Below are positions 49,602-60,336 of a stretch of DNA of 64,000 nt, in pieces. Positions within the stretch are counted from its first letter, which is position 1; the number at the start of each line of letters is the position of its first letter. The notes under the pieces were generated by a model. That model was not told the DNA's origin, ran no database searches, and saw only the letters and a program-made list of their open reading frames with translations. The translations under genes and the position numbers were made by a program. This DNA is from Nitrosomonas sp. Nm34 (GTDB lineage Bacteria > Pseudomonadota > Gammaproteobacteria > Burkholderiales > Nitrosomonadaceae), in the NCBI RefSeq assembly GCF_900113925.1, contig NZ_FORD01000013.1, forward strand, positions 25,245 through 89,244. The letters run 5' to 3'.

Positions 49602-50489
49602 TTAAACGCTTGACCGGGCTTTCAGCCAGGCAGAGAACTCTCTGCCCATCTCTGGATGAGCAGATGCCATATCGACACTGGCCTGGAGCAATCCCAGCCT
49701 GCTGCCACAGTCATAACGTTTGCCGTGGTAGCGATAAGCCAGTACTTGCTCTGAACCAAGCAGGGCTGCAATGCCATCAGTGAGTTGAATCTCACCTCCA
49801 GTGCCGCGAAGTTGTGCACGAATGTGCTCAAATACCGCTGAGGTCAGAATGTAGCGGCCAGCGATTGCGAGGTTGCTGGGGGCAATACTGGGGTGAGGTT
49901 TTTCAATCAAACCGGTGATCTTGATAAGATCGCGCGTCAGCGCCTCTCCTTGAACGATACCATAACGGTCGGTCTGATCCTGTGGTACTTCCTGCACCGC
50001 TAGAATGCTGCACCGGTGTTGACTGAAAAGGCTAGTCATTTGCTGCATGATAGGTGGATCGCCTACCATCAGGTCGTCGGCTAATAACACCGCAAAGGGT
50101 GCGCCGTGCACCAGGTGTTCGGCGCACAACACGGCATGCCCCAGACCGAGCGCCCTGGGCTGACGGATATAGACACACTCCATGTCAGCAGGCTTAACGG
50201 CATTGACGATCGCGAGTAAATCGTCTTTGCCGTGGGCAGCCAGTTCAGCTTCCAGCTCATAAGCCGTGTCAAAATGATCTTCAATTGCGCGTTTATGGCG
50301 GCCTGTCACAAAGATCATTTCACGTATGCCCGCAGCATAGGCCTCTTCTACTGCGTATTGAATAAGCGGTTTATCCACGACTACCAGCATTTCTTTCGGT
50401 GAGGCCTTGGTGGCTGGTAAAAAACGTGTTCCTAAACCAGCGACTGGGAAAATCGCCCTGGTGACAGCTTGCTGATGATAGTTATTCAT
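49602..50489 (-). CDS. galU: UTP-glucose-1-phosphate uridylyltransferase
   Basis: A 295-residue nucleotidyltransferase making UDP-glucose from UTP and glucose 1-phosphate. The nucleotide motif AGLGTRFLPATKASPKEM lies at residues 18-35, followed by VDKPLIQYAVEEA; FAVLLADDL and GLIEKP are later landmarks. It lies 177 bases downstream of the cyclic glucan synthase on the same strand and makes that enzyme's donor substrate, so a functional link is likely. Confidence 0.95.
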   Translation of the reverse strand: MNNYHQQAVTRAIFPVAGLGTRFLPATKASPKEMLVVVDKPLIQYAVEEAYAAGIREMIFVTGRHKRAIEDHFDTAYELEAELAAHGKDDLLAIVNAVKPADMECVYIRQPRALGLGHAVLCAEHLVHGAPFAVLLADDLMVGDPPIMQQMTSLFSQHRCSILAVQEVPQDQTDRYGIVQGEALTRDLIKITGLIEKPHPSIAPSNLAIAGRYILTSAVFEHIRAQLRGTGGEIQLTDGIAALLGSEQVLAYRYHGKRYDCGSRLGLLQASVDMASAHPEMGREFSAWLKARSSV

Positions 50490-50666
50490 AATGCAAACCT
50501 CAGAAAATGTTATTTGATATTAGCTTCATCCCTCCTGCATAGCGGGTAGAGAGAAAATGTAGTTCGTCGTAATTCCTTGCGCTAGTAAAGCAGAGTGCTG
50601 AAAAATGCATGAATACTTTTAGTTTATTACCTCGAGTGAGAACTATGCTCATGTTTATCTGCTGTA

Positions 50667-53600
50667 TCATTGATGTGGCTGGGGCTGGGTTACGATGTTT
50701 ACTTCGACCGTATGATCCTTGCGATCGTCGATCAGCGGAATGACCTTGTCAGGGCGTTCGATGCCATCTACTATCACGCGCATTACACTGCTCTGCGCAG
50801 CATTGCCGGCATCCGCTTGCGACACGGTGATATGGTAGACAGTCTCTCGATACCGGTAATGCAGTTTGAACGTTTGCCACGGCACAGGCAGGCAGGGAGC
50901 AAAATGCAGCTTGTCCACATCCAGCCTCAGGCCGAGCAGAGATTCTACAATGAGGCGGTACATCCAACCGGCGGAACCCGTGTACCAGCTCCATCCCCCG
51001 CGACCGGCGTGCGGCGAGACCGCATATACATCGGCAGTGACGACATAGGGCTCTACTTTGTAGATCGCCACATCTGCTGCCGATTTTCCATGATTTACCG
51101 GATTGATCATGGTCAGCAATTCCCATGCGCGCTGACTGTCACCCAAGGCTGCGAATGCCATTACGGCCCAGATAGCGGCATGGGTATATTGCCCGCCGTT
51201 TTCGCGCACGCCTGGAGCATAACCTTTGATGTAGCCTGGATCCAGACTTGATTTATCGAAGGGTGGGTTCAGGAGTTGGATTAACGCATAATCGTGCTGC
51301 ACCAGTCGGGTATATACGGCGTCCATGCTCACGCGTGAATGTTTGCTCTCGCCCGCGCCGGAGAGTACTGACCAGCTTTGTGAGATCGAATCGATCTGGC
51401 ATTCGGTGTTGGTGGCCGACCCCAGCACGGTACCGTTATCGAAATAGGCGCGGCGATACCATGCGCCATCCCAGGCATTTTGTTCGATACGTTGGCGCAA
51501 TTGCTCGGCTTCGTGCCGGCACTGCTCAGCAAATGGCATGTCGCCTTGCTGTTGAGCCAGTACTGCGAAGCGTGTCAGCACTTTATACAGGAAGAAACCG
51601 AGCCAGACACTTTCACCCTTGCCCTGTATGCCCACCAGGTTCATGCCATCGTTCCAGTCTCCGGAGCCCATCAGCGGCAGGCCATGCTCGCCAAAGGCCA
51701 GGCTGCGCCGGATAGCGCGTACACAGTGCTGGTACAGGCTGGCTGATTCGGTAGAATGACCTGGCAGGTCATAATACGAGTCTTCCTCAGGATTGACCGG
51801 GCGGCCTTCAAGAAATGGAACGGATTCATCCAATACTCCGGTGTCACCGGTACTCAGCACATAACGGCACACTGCCAGTGGCAGCCAGAGATAGTCGTCG
51901 GAGCAATGGGTACGTACGCCACGGCTCGACGGCGGATGCCACCAGTGCTGTACATCACCTTCTACAAACTGATGTGCCGCACACAGCAGCAAATGTTCAC
52001 GCACGCGTTGCGGTTCGGCATGGATCAGCGCCATTACGTCCTGCAACTGGTCGCGGAAACCGAAGGCGCCGCCCGATTGATAATAGCCGCTACGTGCCCA
52101 TAGGCGACAGGCAAGCGTTTGGTAGACAAGCCAACCATTAGCCAGTACGTTGAGAGATAGATCCGGGGTTTCCACCTGAACCGTGCCGAGGGTATGGTTC
52201 CAGTATTGCCATACCGCTTCGAGTGCAGCATGGGCTGCGGCCGATCCTCGAAAACGGTACACCAGATTACGCGCATCATCAGCCCCACGTCTGCCGGCCT
52301 GGCCCAGGCGGAAGATGATCTCGCGTTCTTGACCGTCGGCCAAGTCGAAGCCTACCTGGATTGCAGCGCAAGGATCCAATGCTGCCCCTACCTTGCCTGA
52401 AAGCCGTGTACGCGTCATTGCTGCCGGATTCCTGAGCGAGCCATTACGCCCAATGAATTCAGCACGATCGCAACTGATCGAACGATTGACTTCATCCACA
52501 TCGAAGAAAGCCACCCGGCCTGCGAATTCCGTATTGTAAGGGTTCTGGGCAAACAGCGCACCGCTGCCGGGATCTACTTCGGTGATCACGTGCATGTTCG
52601 ATTTCGGTCGCAAATCGCCCAGCACCCACTCCACGTAGCCGGTCGCGGAGAGTCGCCGTGGCCGCCCTGATGCGTTACGCACTTTCAATACCGAGAATTT
52701 GACTGCGGCATCCACAGCCACATAAACCCATACCTCTGAGACGATGCCGCCTTCAGTATGTTCGAACACGCTATAGCCGAACCCGTGCCGGCTGACATAC
52801 GCATTCGCGCCGCGGCAGGGCAGGGGGGCAGGTGACCAAAAATGACCACTCTCCTCATCGCGCAGATAAAAAGCTTCTCCGCTCGTATCGGATACCGGGT
52901 CGTTATGCCAGGGCGTGAGGCGGAACTCATGTGCGTTTTCACTCCAGGTATAAGCCTGGCCGCTCTCGGAAATGACTGTGCCAAAATGCGGGTTTGCTAA
53001 TACATTCACCCATGGTGCGGGCGTTACTTGTGCGGCTGTAGTGGTGATGACATACTCACGCCCGTCCGGCGTGAACCCACCCAACCCATTGCACAGAATG
53101 AGATCGCGCTGCGGCAACACGCTGCCATCAGGAGAATCCGCACGGTAACTTTGGCTCGACCGTAAGCGCGGTATTTGTACATCCTTCAGGCTGCGGCGGT
53201 TGACCTGTTCCTCCAGCGTTCCTCGGTTATCCGTTATGATTGCACGCGCAACCGATTGGAACAGAATACGGTCTTCGTTCGATATCTGTTCCGTGCGTCG
53301 CACGAAGATACCACCCGGTCGATCGATGACATGTGCTTCAGTGCCTGCTGCAATCAAACCGATAATTTGATCCTGGAGCGATTGCCGGTAACCGGCACGG
53401 TCCTCGTTCCAGATCACCAGATCTACCACCAGTCCTTTTAGACGCCAGTAGGCGTGTGCCTGCACCAGTTGACGCACCAGTTCGATATTGGCTGCGTCAC
53501 CAATCTGCAGCAGAACGATAGGTAAATCACCAGAAATGGCATAGCTCCATAAACTGGATTGCCCGCGACGATTCTGCATCAGAATACTGGCTTCGGCACG

Positions 53601-56600
53601 AAGCAAGCTGTGGGCATAAATAACAAAACTGGCCAGACGCTCATAGAGTTGCGCATCGGGCTCGCTCGCATTGAGTTGGCGTAACACCACTTGGGCATGT
53701 GTCCAGGAAACATCAAAGACACGATCCGCAAGTCGTCTATCCTGATATCTTTGGATCAGGCCTAATGCGGTATCACGGGCCTCCCCTATACCGCTCACTA
53801 TATCGATAGTGATAGTTTGTTCTGGATCGAGCGTAACGGCATAGCGGATGGCGGCAATCGGATCCAGCACTGAGCCTTGGCTGCCGGAAAGCGCCTCTGA
53901 TGATGCACCGCTCAGTGCTTGCGGGTTAGCAGTGGTGTGGCCGCGTCCAATGAATTGCATGCGATCCGTCTCATAAGAGATGGCATCGATTTCTGCTCCG
54001 TGCCCTGTCATCATATGAAACAGCCAACATGTTTGCTCGGTAGCTGAGCGTGGCCGACGTGTGCATAGGATCGCGTGGCGTTCTTCGTCGATCGCAGTCT
54101 GCACGAATAACTTGCTGAAAGCCGGATGCAGCATATCAGCGGCAGGTACGGCAAGCACTACTTCCGCGTAACTGGTCATGGTGATGGTGCGGCGGCTATC
54201 GGTACGGTTGGTGATGCGCACGCGGCGCAGCTCGATATCGTCTTCTGGCGATACGGCAATCTCGGTATAAGTTTCGAAACTGCCACCGTCTATAGCATCG
54301 CGGCGACGAAATTCAGCGCGTCCCTCGGAGAAAATCACTTCGTAATGCTGCGGCTGTTTCAATGTCGGCTGATAGGCAGTTGACCAGATTTCCCCGCTGC
54401 GCTCGTCGCGCAGATAACAGAATGACCCCCAGTGGTCGCAAGTTGTGTCCTCGCGCCAGCGTGTGACCGCAAGATCTTTCCATCGACTATAGCCGCCGCC
54501 GGCGTTGGTGACCATGACATGATAGCGGCCGTTGGATAACAATTGGACTTGTGGCATTTGGGTATTAGCCGTGTTGAAAACACGAATGGGTGCTTCTTCG
54601 GCTTGGGGGGGCAGTCGAATGTCAGAAAATTGGGCTGCGCTCGGAAAAAATGGCGTGGCTCTGGGAATCCGCTCTTGGAGTAACAGCAAAGTCGCCTGGA
54701 ACAGCGGCACTGACTCGAAACGTTTCTGCATTGGACGATCCAGCAGATGATAGGCTAGGGAGAGCAGACTCATTCCCTGGTGGTGTGCCATGTAAGATCG
54801 TACTACTGTGCTCGATTGCCGACGTCGTTGACGTGAAGGGGTGTAATCAATGGCTTCATAAAAGCCGAACTTTCCTTCCAGTCCTATCACAGCGAGTTGC
54901 TGCAGATTCAGACACGCCGCCTCGGGTGCCACCATCAACGCCAGTACCGTGGCATACGGAGCAACGACCAGGTCCTCAGCGAGTCCGCGTTTGAGTCCCA
55001 GGCCAGGCACGCCAAATGCCCGGTACTGGTAGTTGAGATGGACGTCGACCAGATTGTAGCCAGATTCTGACATCCCCCACGGTATGCCGCGCTGCCGCCC
55101 ATACTCGATCTGCCGTCTCACTGCTCCCTTATAGGTCTGGTCAAGCAATGTATTATCAAAGGTGGGCATTACCAGGAGCGGCATCAGGTACTCGAACATT
55201 GAGCCGCTCCACGATAAAAGCACCGGTTCGCCACCAGCAGTCGTGAGCAGGCGCCCGAGGGCAAACCAGCTCTCCTGCGGCACCTGCCCCTGTGCGATCG
55301 CGACAAAGCTCACCAATCTCGCTTCCGAAGCCAGCAAGTCATAGTAGCTTGCATCCCGCCTTAGTTCATCCACATTGTACCCAATCGCTAGCAGACGCGA
55401 TGATTTGTCATACAGAAAGTCATACGTCATGCATGCGAGCTCGCTTGACTGCATGGCAAGCCGTTTGACAGTCTCAATTCGTTCAGTGGCGCGGCAGCTG
55501 GCTTGAGTGATGCAGTGCTTAAATGCGTGTAACCACTCGCTTTCTACGGATGGTATAGTGTCCACAAGGGACGCATCGAGTTGATGTTCAATTGTCGACA
55601 ATAATTTATCTTCGATGTTAGCCAATTCCTGCAGCGTTGGGATTGCGGTGAGGCCGAAGTTATCGTCAAGCCCGCTCGGTGCGGCTGGCAGCGCCAGCCA
55701 GGGGGCGAGAAAGGTCAACTCGTCGAGCGCCGCGCGGCATTGCCGCACCAGTGCATGCGCCCACCAAACCACATCACTCTCAGAGGTTGTCTCAGAGATG
55801 ACTGAGCTGGCATGATCCAAGATCGGATGGTGCGTGGACTCTTCATCTGTTTCCAAGTACCCTTCGGTTGTTGCATCCCGTTTTTTTGGGGTTGCTGCCA
55901 GCGCGCTACCTGTTTGAGGCGGTTTCTGAGCGACAGCTTCTATGTTGTCGGCAAACTCCTCCGCGCGTTTCACCAGTTGGCCGAGGCGCTGCCATGCCAA
56001 TGCGAGCGTAGTGGGGGGGGAGCTATAGGCAGATTCGACATCCGCCTGCAGTGCAGCAAGTAGCTCTGACCGGGTGTTGCCTGCTGCGTCCACCAGAATT
56101 CCGAGCGTATCGTGGAGTCCATAGAACCAACGCGTGCTGAGGATGTTATCCTCGGCAAGCGTAAGCAGACCCGACTGCAAGGTCAGCAGATGGCCGCCAA
56201 GGTTTCCACTATCCACCGTCGAAACATAAGCTGGATGCAGCGGTTTCAATGATTGCGTATCGTACCAGTTGTAAAAGTGGCCACGATGTCGCTCCAGCGT
56301 TTGCATGGTGTCGAGAGTATGCGCCGTGCGTTCGATGAGCTGCCCAGCTGGAATGTAGCCGAAGTCATATGCAGATAAATTCGCGAGTAGCGCCATTCCC
56401 ATATTGGTCGGAGAAGTACGATGTGCCACGGAGGCGCCGCGATACTCTTGATAGTTGTCCGGCGGCAGCCAATGATCTCCCGGGCCAACAAAAGTCTCAA
56501 AGAATGCCCAGGTTTTGCGCGAAATCTTGCGCAAGAAGGCGATCTGCGCAGCCGCCAGTCGTGCCTCGCGGCGCGCGAGGGGTTGGCCGGTCCACCAGAC

Positions 56601-59600
56601 AATCACGGGTGAACCTAGCCATAGCAGCAGGATGGGTACTGCTACTATGAGTGCAGCAGGCTTGAATAACAGCAGATAAAGTATCACAGCTATGGCAATC
56701 AACGGGACAATCCACATCATGCGCAAAGCGGCGGCGAAATCCGTACGGCTAGTACGTGCGGCTTCACCCGACGGGTTCCATTCGAGCAGCCGTCTGTGGG
56801 TAAACAGCATACGCCACGCTGTACGTACGATTGCATCCAGGCTGAACCAGGCTTCATACGGAAGGCATGTCAGGGTAAAGGCCGCTTGCGCCAGGCGTTG
56901 ACTGGCCGTGTCGAGTGTAGCGATAAGATGTTGTCGTAATGGTACATCACGCGGCTTGTGAAAGAGCTCCGCCCCTGATGTGACCAAAGGTGGAATGAGG
57001 AGTATACCGATTACTGCCAGGGTCCAGAGCAAGGGTGAGGCAAGCACCACCCAGCCTAGCAACAGTAACAGCATCAAGGCTGTCGGCACGAGACTGCGCC
57101 GCAGGTTGTCGAACAGTTTCCATCGCGACAGACACGAGAGCGGGTTCTTCAGTTCATGTTTATCAGGACCAGGAACACGCGGCAACAACCAGCCCAGCAA
57201 TTGCCAATCGCCACGTATCCAGCGATGACGTCGGCTCACGTCCACGCTGTAGTGCGCAGGGTAATCCTCATACACATGTACATCGCTCAATAAGCCGGCA
57301 CGCGCATAACATCCCTCCAGCAAATCGTGGCTGAGAATCTTGTTCTCGGGAAAGCGCTCATTTAATGCCCGCTCGAACATATCCACATCATAGATGCCCT
57401 TACCGATAAACGAGCCTTCGCCAAACACGTCCTGGTAGACATCGGAGATGGCGCGGGTATAGGGGTCGATGCCGGCTTCACCCCCATACAATTGCGCATA
57501 ATGCGAGCGATTAGTCCTTTCCACGCTTACGCTGACGCGCGGCTGGAGAATGCCGTAGCCCTCTTGCACGCGCTGCCGTTGTTCGTCATAGCGCGGGCGG
57601 TTCAGCGGATGAGACATTGCAGCCACAAGCTGCCGTGCGGCATCATGCGGTAGCTGCGTATCTGTATCCAAAGTGATGACGTACTTAATATTCGTGAGGC
57701 AAGTGGCATTACCGACAATGCGTGAGAAACGGTTGCCGGCATGGCTAAGCGTGATATCGCGCAGCAATGCATTCAGGTCCGCAAGCTTGCCACGCTTACG
57801 TTCATAGCCCATCCAGATGCGCTCTTGCGGATTCCAGCGGCGCGGGCGATGAAAAAGAAAGAAAATACTCTTTTCCACAGCGCCATATTTTGCATTCAAC
57901 CCCTCGATTTGTGCTTGAGCTAACTGCAACAGCGGCTCGTCTTCAGCGAGCGTTTCTTCGTGTGCATCGCGAAAATCGGTCAACAAGCCGAAATACAGAT
58001 TGTCGTCCCGATTCGCCAGAAAGCACACTTCCAGTGCCTCGACCAGATCGTCGACACTTTGCGGACTAGTGAGCATCGTCGGCACGATGATCAGTGTTCG
58101 CGATTGTGCGGGGATGCCGTTGGAAAAATCCATACGTGGCAGCAGATGCGGAGGCACGAACAAGGTTGCCAGCCAATTCACCAGAGTAAGTGCCAACTGG
58201 CTGGTGGACAGCAGTGCGAGGATACCGATCAGCAGCGAGAGTTCATCCGGCACATTCTGAGTATGAGCGATCGACATCAGGCTGGCGCTGAACAGCAGCG
58301 TTAGCAGCGTGATTAGACCGAGATACACGATCAATGCGTGCTGTGATCCTATTTTCGCGAGGGTATCAGCAACAGAGAAGCGCGCTTGTATCTTTGCCTC
58401 AAGTTTAGGTAGACCTCGGTCAATCAGGTAGAAGCCGACATGGGCAGCACGTTTGTCGTCATCTCTGTCATCTGAATGCACTGCTTGAGCTTCATGTGCG
58501 AGTTGGATTGCACTTTGTGCTATCTCGGTTTCAGTGAAGTAACTCCGCTTTGTAATCTTTTCGACAGCATGACGATAATGGTCGCGGGTGGCAAAATCCA
58601 TCTTGCCATAGGTGCCATTCGGATCTTTGCGTAATATTTGCTCGACAATACTCATGCTTTCGACGAACTCACGCCAATCCATTCCACTTAGAACACGCAA
58701 GCTGCCGATGCTGTTGCTAATAGAAACCTGGTCAGCAGCCTGACGCTGGTGTCCCGATTGGATCAACTGCTCGATGGTCAGCCCCGATTCGGCAAGGACC
58801 TGCTCGATCCAGGTCAACGGTAATGACAGGGAGAGGCTGTGTCCTTGCAGCCGACGCGTAAATTCCGATATGAATGAAGTCGACATCGGCGGCTGTGAGC
58901 GCGCCATGTCCGCGATTATCAGCACCAGACTCTTCGGATCCGTCTCTGCGGCTACCGTCATTTGCTCTGCCCAGGCGCTAGCAAGGTCGCGCTCGATTCT
59001 ATCGGCGGCGATGCGAATGGCAACACGCCGCAGGTTCTCAATTAACGCCAGTCGCAACATGATGGGGATAGCCCATAATTCGCTTAATTTGAGTGTGGTA
59101 ACCGTCTGATAAGCCGTGACGAAACGATTGAGATTTTCCGAGTCCACTCGTCCATCCCCGTGCGAAATGATCTCCAGCGCGATATCATATACACGCGGCA
59201 ACCCGGCCGAAGGACCATCCAATAAACGAGGTAATTCCCGGCTATACCCTTTAGGCATATGACGCCTGGCGGTACGGATCTGTTCTTCAACTAAATAGAA
59301 ATTATCGAGCAGCCATTCGCTGGCTGGCGTGATCTGCTGGTTGGCTCTTACCGCCGTTGTGAGTCGTCTGCAGACGTCGATCAGGACCGCTTCATTTGCC
59401 GCCAACCGCTTTATCAGGTAATCGCGCGGGCGTTTCTGTGTCACTTTATGCATGCCAGCGAGATCCTTGCCGCGCTGTTCCATCTGATCTGCGCTAAGCA
59501 ATTCCGAGCGTAACGGCGGCTCATTGAAGGCATCCTTTAGCGAGATGCCGCCGCGCAAATTCGTATTCAGTCGGCGCAAATATCGGAAGAAACCATGGTT

Positions 59601-59612
59601 ATTGGTTTCCAT
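50667..59612 (-). CDS. ndvB: Cyclic beta-glucan synthase (NdvB/Cgs type, GT84-GH94)
   Basis: At 2981 residues this is the largest protein here. The N-terminal third is a membrane glycosyltransferase: helices near 420-480, then the GT84 catalytic core with LDTDTQLPHDA (about residue 650) and RHRWIRGDWQLLGW (about 800), and further helices near 830-870 and 985-1030. A glycoamylase-like domain follows (to about 1640, with YMAHHQGMSLLSLAYHL). The C-terminal part holds GH94 phosphorylase-like repeats, with GSGDWNDGMN carrying the probable catalytic Asp (about 2650). In Brucella and Rhizobium this architecture starts, elongates and cyclises beta-1,2-glucans for the periplasm, which act in osmotic adaptation. 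Linkage type is not provable from sequence. Intact, no frameshift. Confidence 0.93.
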   Translation of the reverse strand: METNNHGFFRYLRRLNTNLRGGISLKDAFNEPPLRSELLSADQMEQRGKDLAGMHKVTQKRPRDYLIKRLAANEAVLIDVCRRLTTAVRANQQITPASEWLLDNFYLVEEQIRTARRHMPKGYSRELPRLLDGPSAGLPRVYDIALEIISHGDGRVDSENLNRFVTAYQTVTTLKLSELWAIPIMLRLALIENLRRVAIRIAADRIERDLASAWAEQMTVAAETDPKSLVLIIADMARSQPPMSTSFISEFTRRLQGHSLSLSLPLTWIEQVLAESGLTIEQLIQSGHQRQAADQVSISNSIGSLRVLSGMDWREFVESMSIVEQILRKDPNGTYGKMDFATRDHYRHAVEKITKRSYFTETEIAQSAIQLAHEAQAVHSDDRDDDKRAAHVGFYLIDRGLPKLEAKIQARFSVADTLAKIGSQHALIVYLGLITLLTLLFSASLMSIAHTQNVPDELSLLIGILALLSTSQLALTLVNWLATLFVPPHLLPRMDFSNGIPAQSRTLIIVPTMLTSPQSVDDLVEALEVCFLANRDDNLYFGLLTDFRDAHEETLAEDEPLLQLAQAQIEGLNAKYGAVEKSIFFLFHRPRRWNPQERIWMGYERKRGKLADLNALLRDITLSHAGNRFSRIVGNATCLTNIKYVITLDTDTQLPHDAARQLVAAMSHPLNRPRYDEQRQRVQEGYGILQPRVSVSVERTNRSHYAQLYGGEAGIDPYTRAISDVYQDVFGEGSFIGKGIYDVDMFERALNERFPENKILSHDLLEGCYARAGLLSDVHVYEDYPAHYSVDVSRRHRWIRGDWQLLGWLLPRVPGPDKHELKNPLSCLSRWKLFDNLRRSLVPTALMLLLLLGWVVLASPLLWTLAVIGILLIPPLVTSGAELFHKPRDVPLRQHLIATLDTASQRLAQAAFTLTCLPYEAWFSLDAIVRTAWRMLFTHRRLLEWNPSGEAARTSRTDFAAALRMMWIVPLIAIAVILYLLLFKPAALIVAVPILLLWLGSPVIVWWTGQPLARREARLAAAQIAFLRKISRKTWAFFETFVGPGDHWLPPDNYQEYRGASVAHRTSPTNMGMALLANLSAYDFGYIPAGQLIERTAHTLDTMQTLERHRGHFYNWYDTQSLKPLHPAYVSTVDSGNLGGHLLTLQSGLLTLAEDNILSTRWFYGLHDTLGILVDAAGNTRSELLAALQADVESAYSSPPTTLALAWQRLGQLVKRAEEFADNIEAVAQKPPQTGSALAATPKKRDATTEGYLETDEESTHHPILDHASSVISETTSESDVVWWAHALVRQCRAALDELTFLAPWLALPAAPSGLDDNFGLTAIPTLQELANIEDKLLSTIEHQLDASLVDTIPSVESEWLHAFKHCITQASCRATERIETVKRLAMQSSELACMTYDFLYDKSSRLLAIGYNVDELRRDASYYDLLASEARLVSFVAIAQGQVPQESWFALGRLLTTAGGEPVLLSWSGSMFEYLMPLLVMPTFDNTLLDQTYKGAVRRQIEYGRQRGIPWGMSESGYNLVDVHLNYQYRAFGVPGLGLKRGLAEDLVVAPYATVLALMVAPEAACLNLQQLAVIGLEGKFGFYEAIDYTPSRQRRRQSSTVVRSYMAHHQGMSLLSLAYHLLDRPMQKRFESVPLFQATLLLLQERIPRATPFFPSAAQFSDIRLPPQAEEAPIRVFNTANTQMPQVQLLSNGRYHVMVTNAGGGYSRWKDLAVTRWREDTTCDHWGSFCYLRDERSGEIWSTAYQPTLKQPQHYEVIFSEGRAEFRRRDAIDGGSFETYTEIAVSPEDDIELRRVRITNRTDSRRTITMTSYAEVVLAVPAADMLHPAFSKLFVQTAIDEERHAILCTRRPRSATEQTCWLFHMMTGHGAEIDAISYETDRMQFIGRGHTTANPQALSGASSEALSGSQGSVLDPIAAIRYAVTLDPEQTITIDIVSGIGEARDTALGLIQRYQDRRLADRVFDVSWTHAQVVLRQLNASEPDAQLYERLASFVIYAHSLLRAEASILMQNRRGQSSLWSYAISGDLPIVLLQIGDAANIELVRQLVQAHAYWRLKGLVVDLVIWNEDRAGYRQSLQDQIIGLIAAGTEAHVIDRPGGIFVRRTEQISNEDRILFQSVARAIITDNRGTLEEQVNRRSLKDVQIPRLRSSQSYRADSPDGSVLPQRDLILCNGLGGFTPDGREYVITTTAAQVTPAPWVNVLANPHFGTVISESGQAYTWSENAHEFRLTPWHNDPVSDTSGEAFYLRDEESGHFWSPAPLPCRGANAYVSRHGFGYSVFEHTEGGIVSEVWVYVAVDAAVKFSVLKVRNASGRPRRLSATGYVEWVLGDLRPKSNMHVITEVDPGSGALFAQNPYNTEFAGRVAFFDVDEVNRSISCDRAEFIGRNGSLRNPAAMTRTRLSGKVGAALDPCAAIQVGFDLADGQEREIIFRLGQAGRRGADDARNLVYRFRGSAAAHAALEAVWQYWNHTLGTVQVETPDLSLNVLANGWLVYQTLACRLWARSGYYQSGGAFGFRDQLQDVMALIHAEPQRVREHLLLCAAHQFVEGDVQHWWHPPSSRGVRTHCSDDYLWLPLAVCRYVLSTGDTGVLDESVPFLEGRPVNPEEDSYYDLPGHSTESASLYQHCVRAIRRSLAFGEHGLPLMGSGDWNDGMNLVGIQGKGESVWLGFFLYKVLTRFAVLAQQQGDMPFAEQCRHEAEQLRQRIEQNAWDGAWYRRAYFDNGTVLGSATNTECQIDSISQSWSVLSGAGESKHSRVSMDAVYTRLVQHDYALIQLLNPPFDKSSLDPGYIKGYAPGVRENGGQYTHAAIWAVMAFAALGDSQRAWELLTMINPVNHGKSAADVAIYKVEPYVVTADVYAVSPHAGRGGWSWYTGSAGWMYRLIVESLLGLRLDVDKLHFAPCLPVPWQTFKLHYRYRETVYHITVSQADAGNAAQSSVMRVIVDGIERPDKVIPLIDDRKDHTVEVNIVTQPQPHQ

Positions 59613-60336
59613 TTAGAAATGGACTCCATTTTCGATAGGAATCTTTACGCCCATTCCCCGGCAATACCAACAATTTGATGAAGCAGAATCTAACATAGAG
59701 TCTCCTGTAAGAGTGCATAAATGGCTACGTTTAATCAATGCAGCGATCTACCGTCACTTGACTCACATGACATTCTTGACAGATATTACTTTCTTAATTT
59801 CATTGCCAAATCAAAATTGACGTTGTCGGCTTTGCCTTGTCGCATGATTGATACTGTCTACGGCTCGCCTTCGTGTCATATTTGATTTGGCAATAGAATA
59901 ATATTACGAGCAACTTCGACTGCCTTGTTGATATCAGGTGGGAGGCTGACGAAGTCAGGCAAATATTCGCAAAAATCCAATTGAAGTATTGCAGAAATAG
60001 TGTGGTTAGTATGTGCGCTAGCACACAAAGCAAACTGTCCCGGCCGTATGGGCTATCGATAGATAGCTGTACGCTACGCATCAGGAGTCTGTCGGCTTAG
60101 TGACCGGTATAGTAATCGGTATCTTGGCAGTATGGCGCATTTTGCATATTTTCTGCGAAGGGCTTTCCTTCAAATCCGAATGAATCTATGGGATCGCAGG
60201 TAGAATATAGGAATATATGTATGGCCTTCTTTCAGGCAGGGTTTGTGTTAAATAGTGAGAATTGCAGCCAGCTGATTCGATTCTTGAATCCGTTCAATAA
60301 CCATCCCTTTTTCTAACTCGAATTGTAAAATGATTC
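59613..60336. other. Divergent intergenic region between glucan synthase and exporter genes
   Basis: A 724-base region with repeat A10 at 59797-59899. The rest is AT-rich with short unsupported frames on both strands. It must contain promoters for both divergent units; none stands out. Confidence 0.6.
59797..59899 (+). repeat. Family A palindromic repeat, copy A10
   Basis: Full-length copy with ends ATTTCATTGCCAAATCAAAA and TTTGATTTGGCAATAGAAT and core TTGTCGGCTTTGCCTTGTCG. Confidence 0.92.

Noticed and set aside
50670..59109. Many open frames antisense to the cyclic glucan synthase gene
   Set aside because: They are composition shadows of a continuous 2981-codon gene, with no family similarity and no ribosome sites of note.
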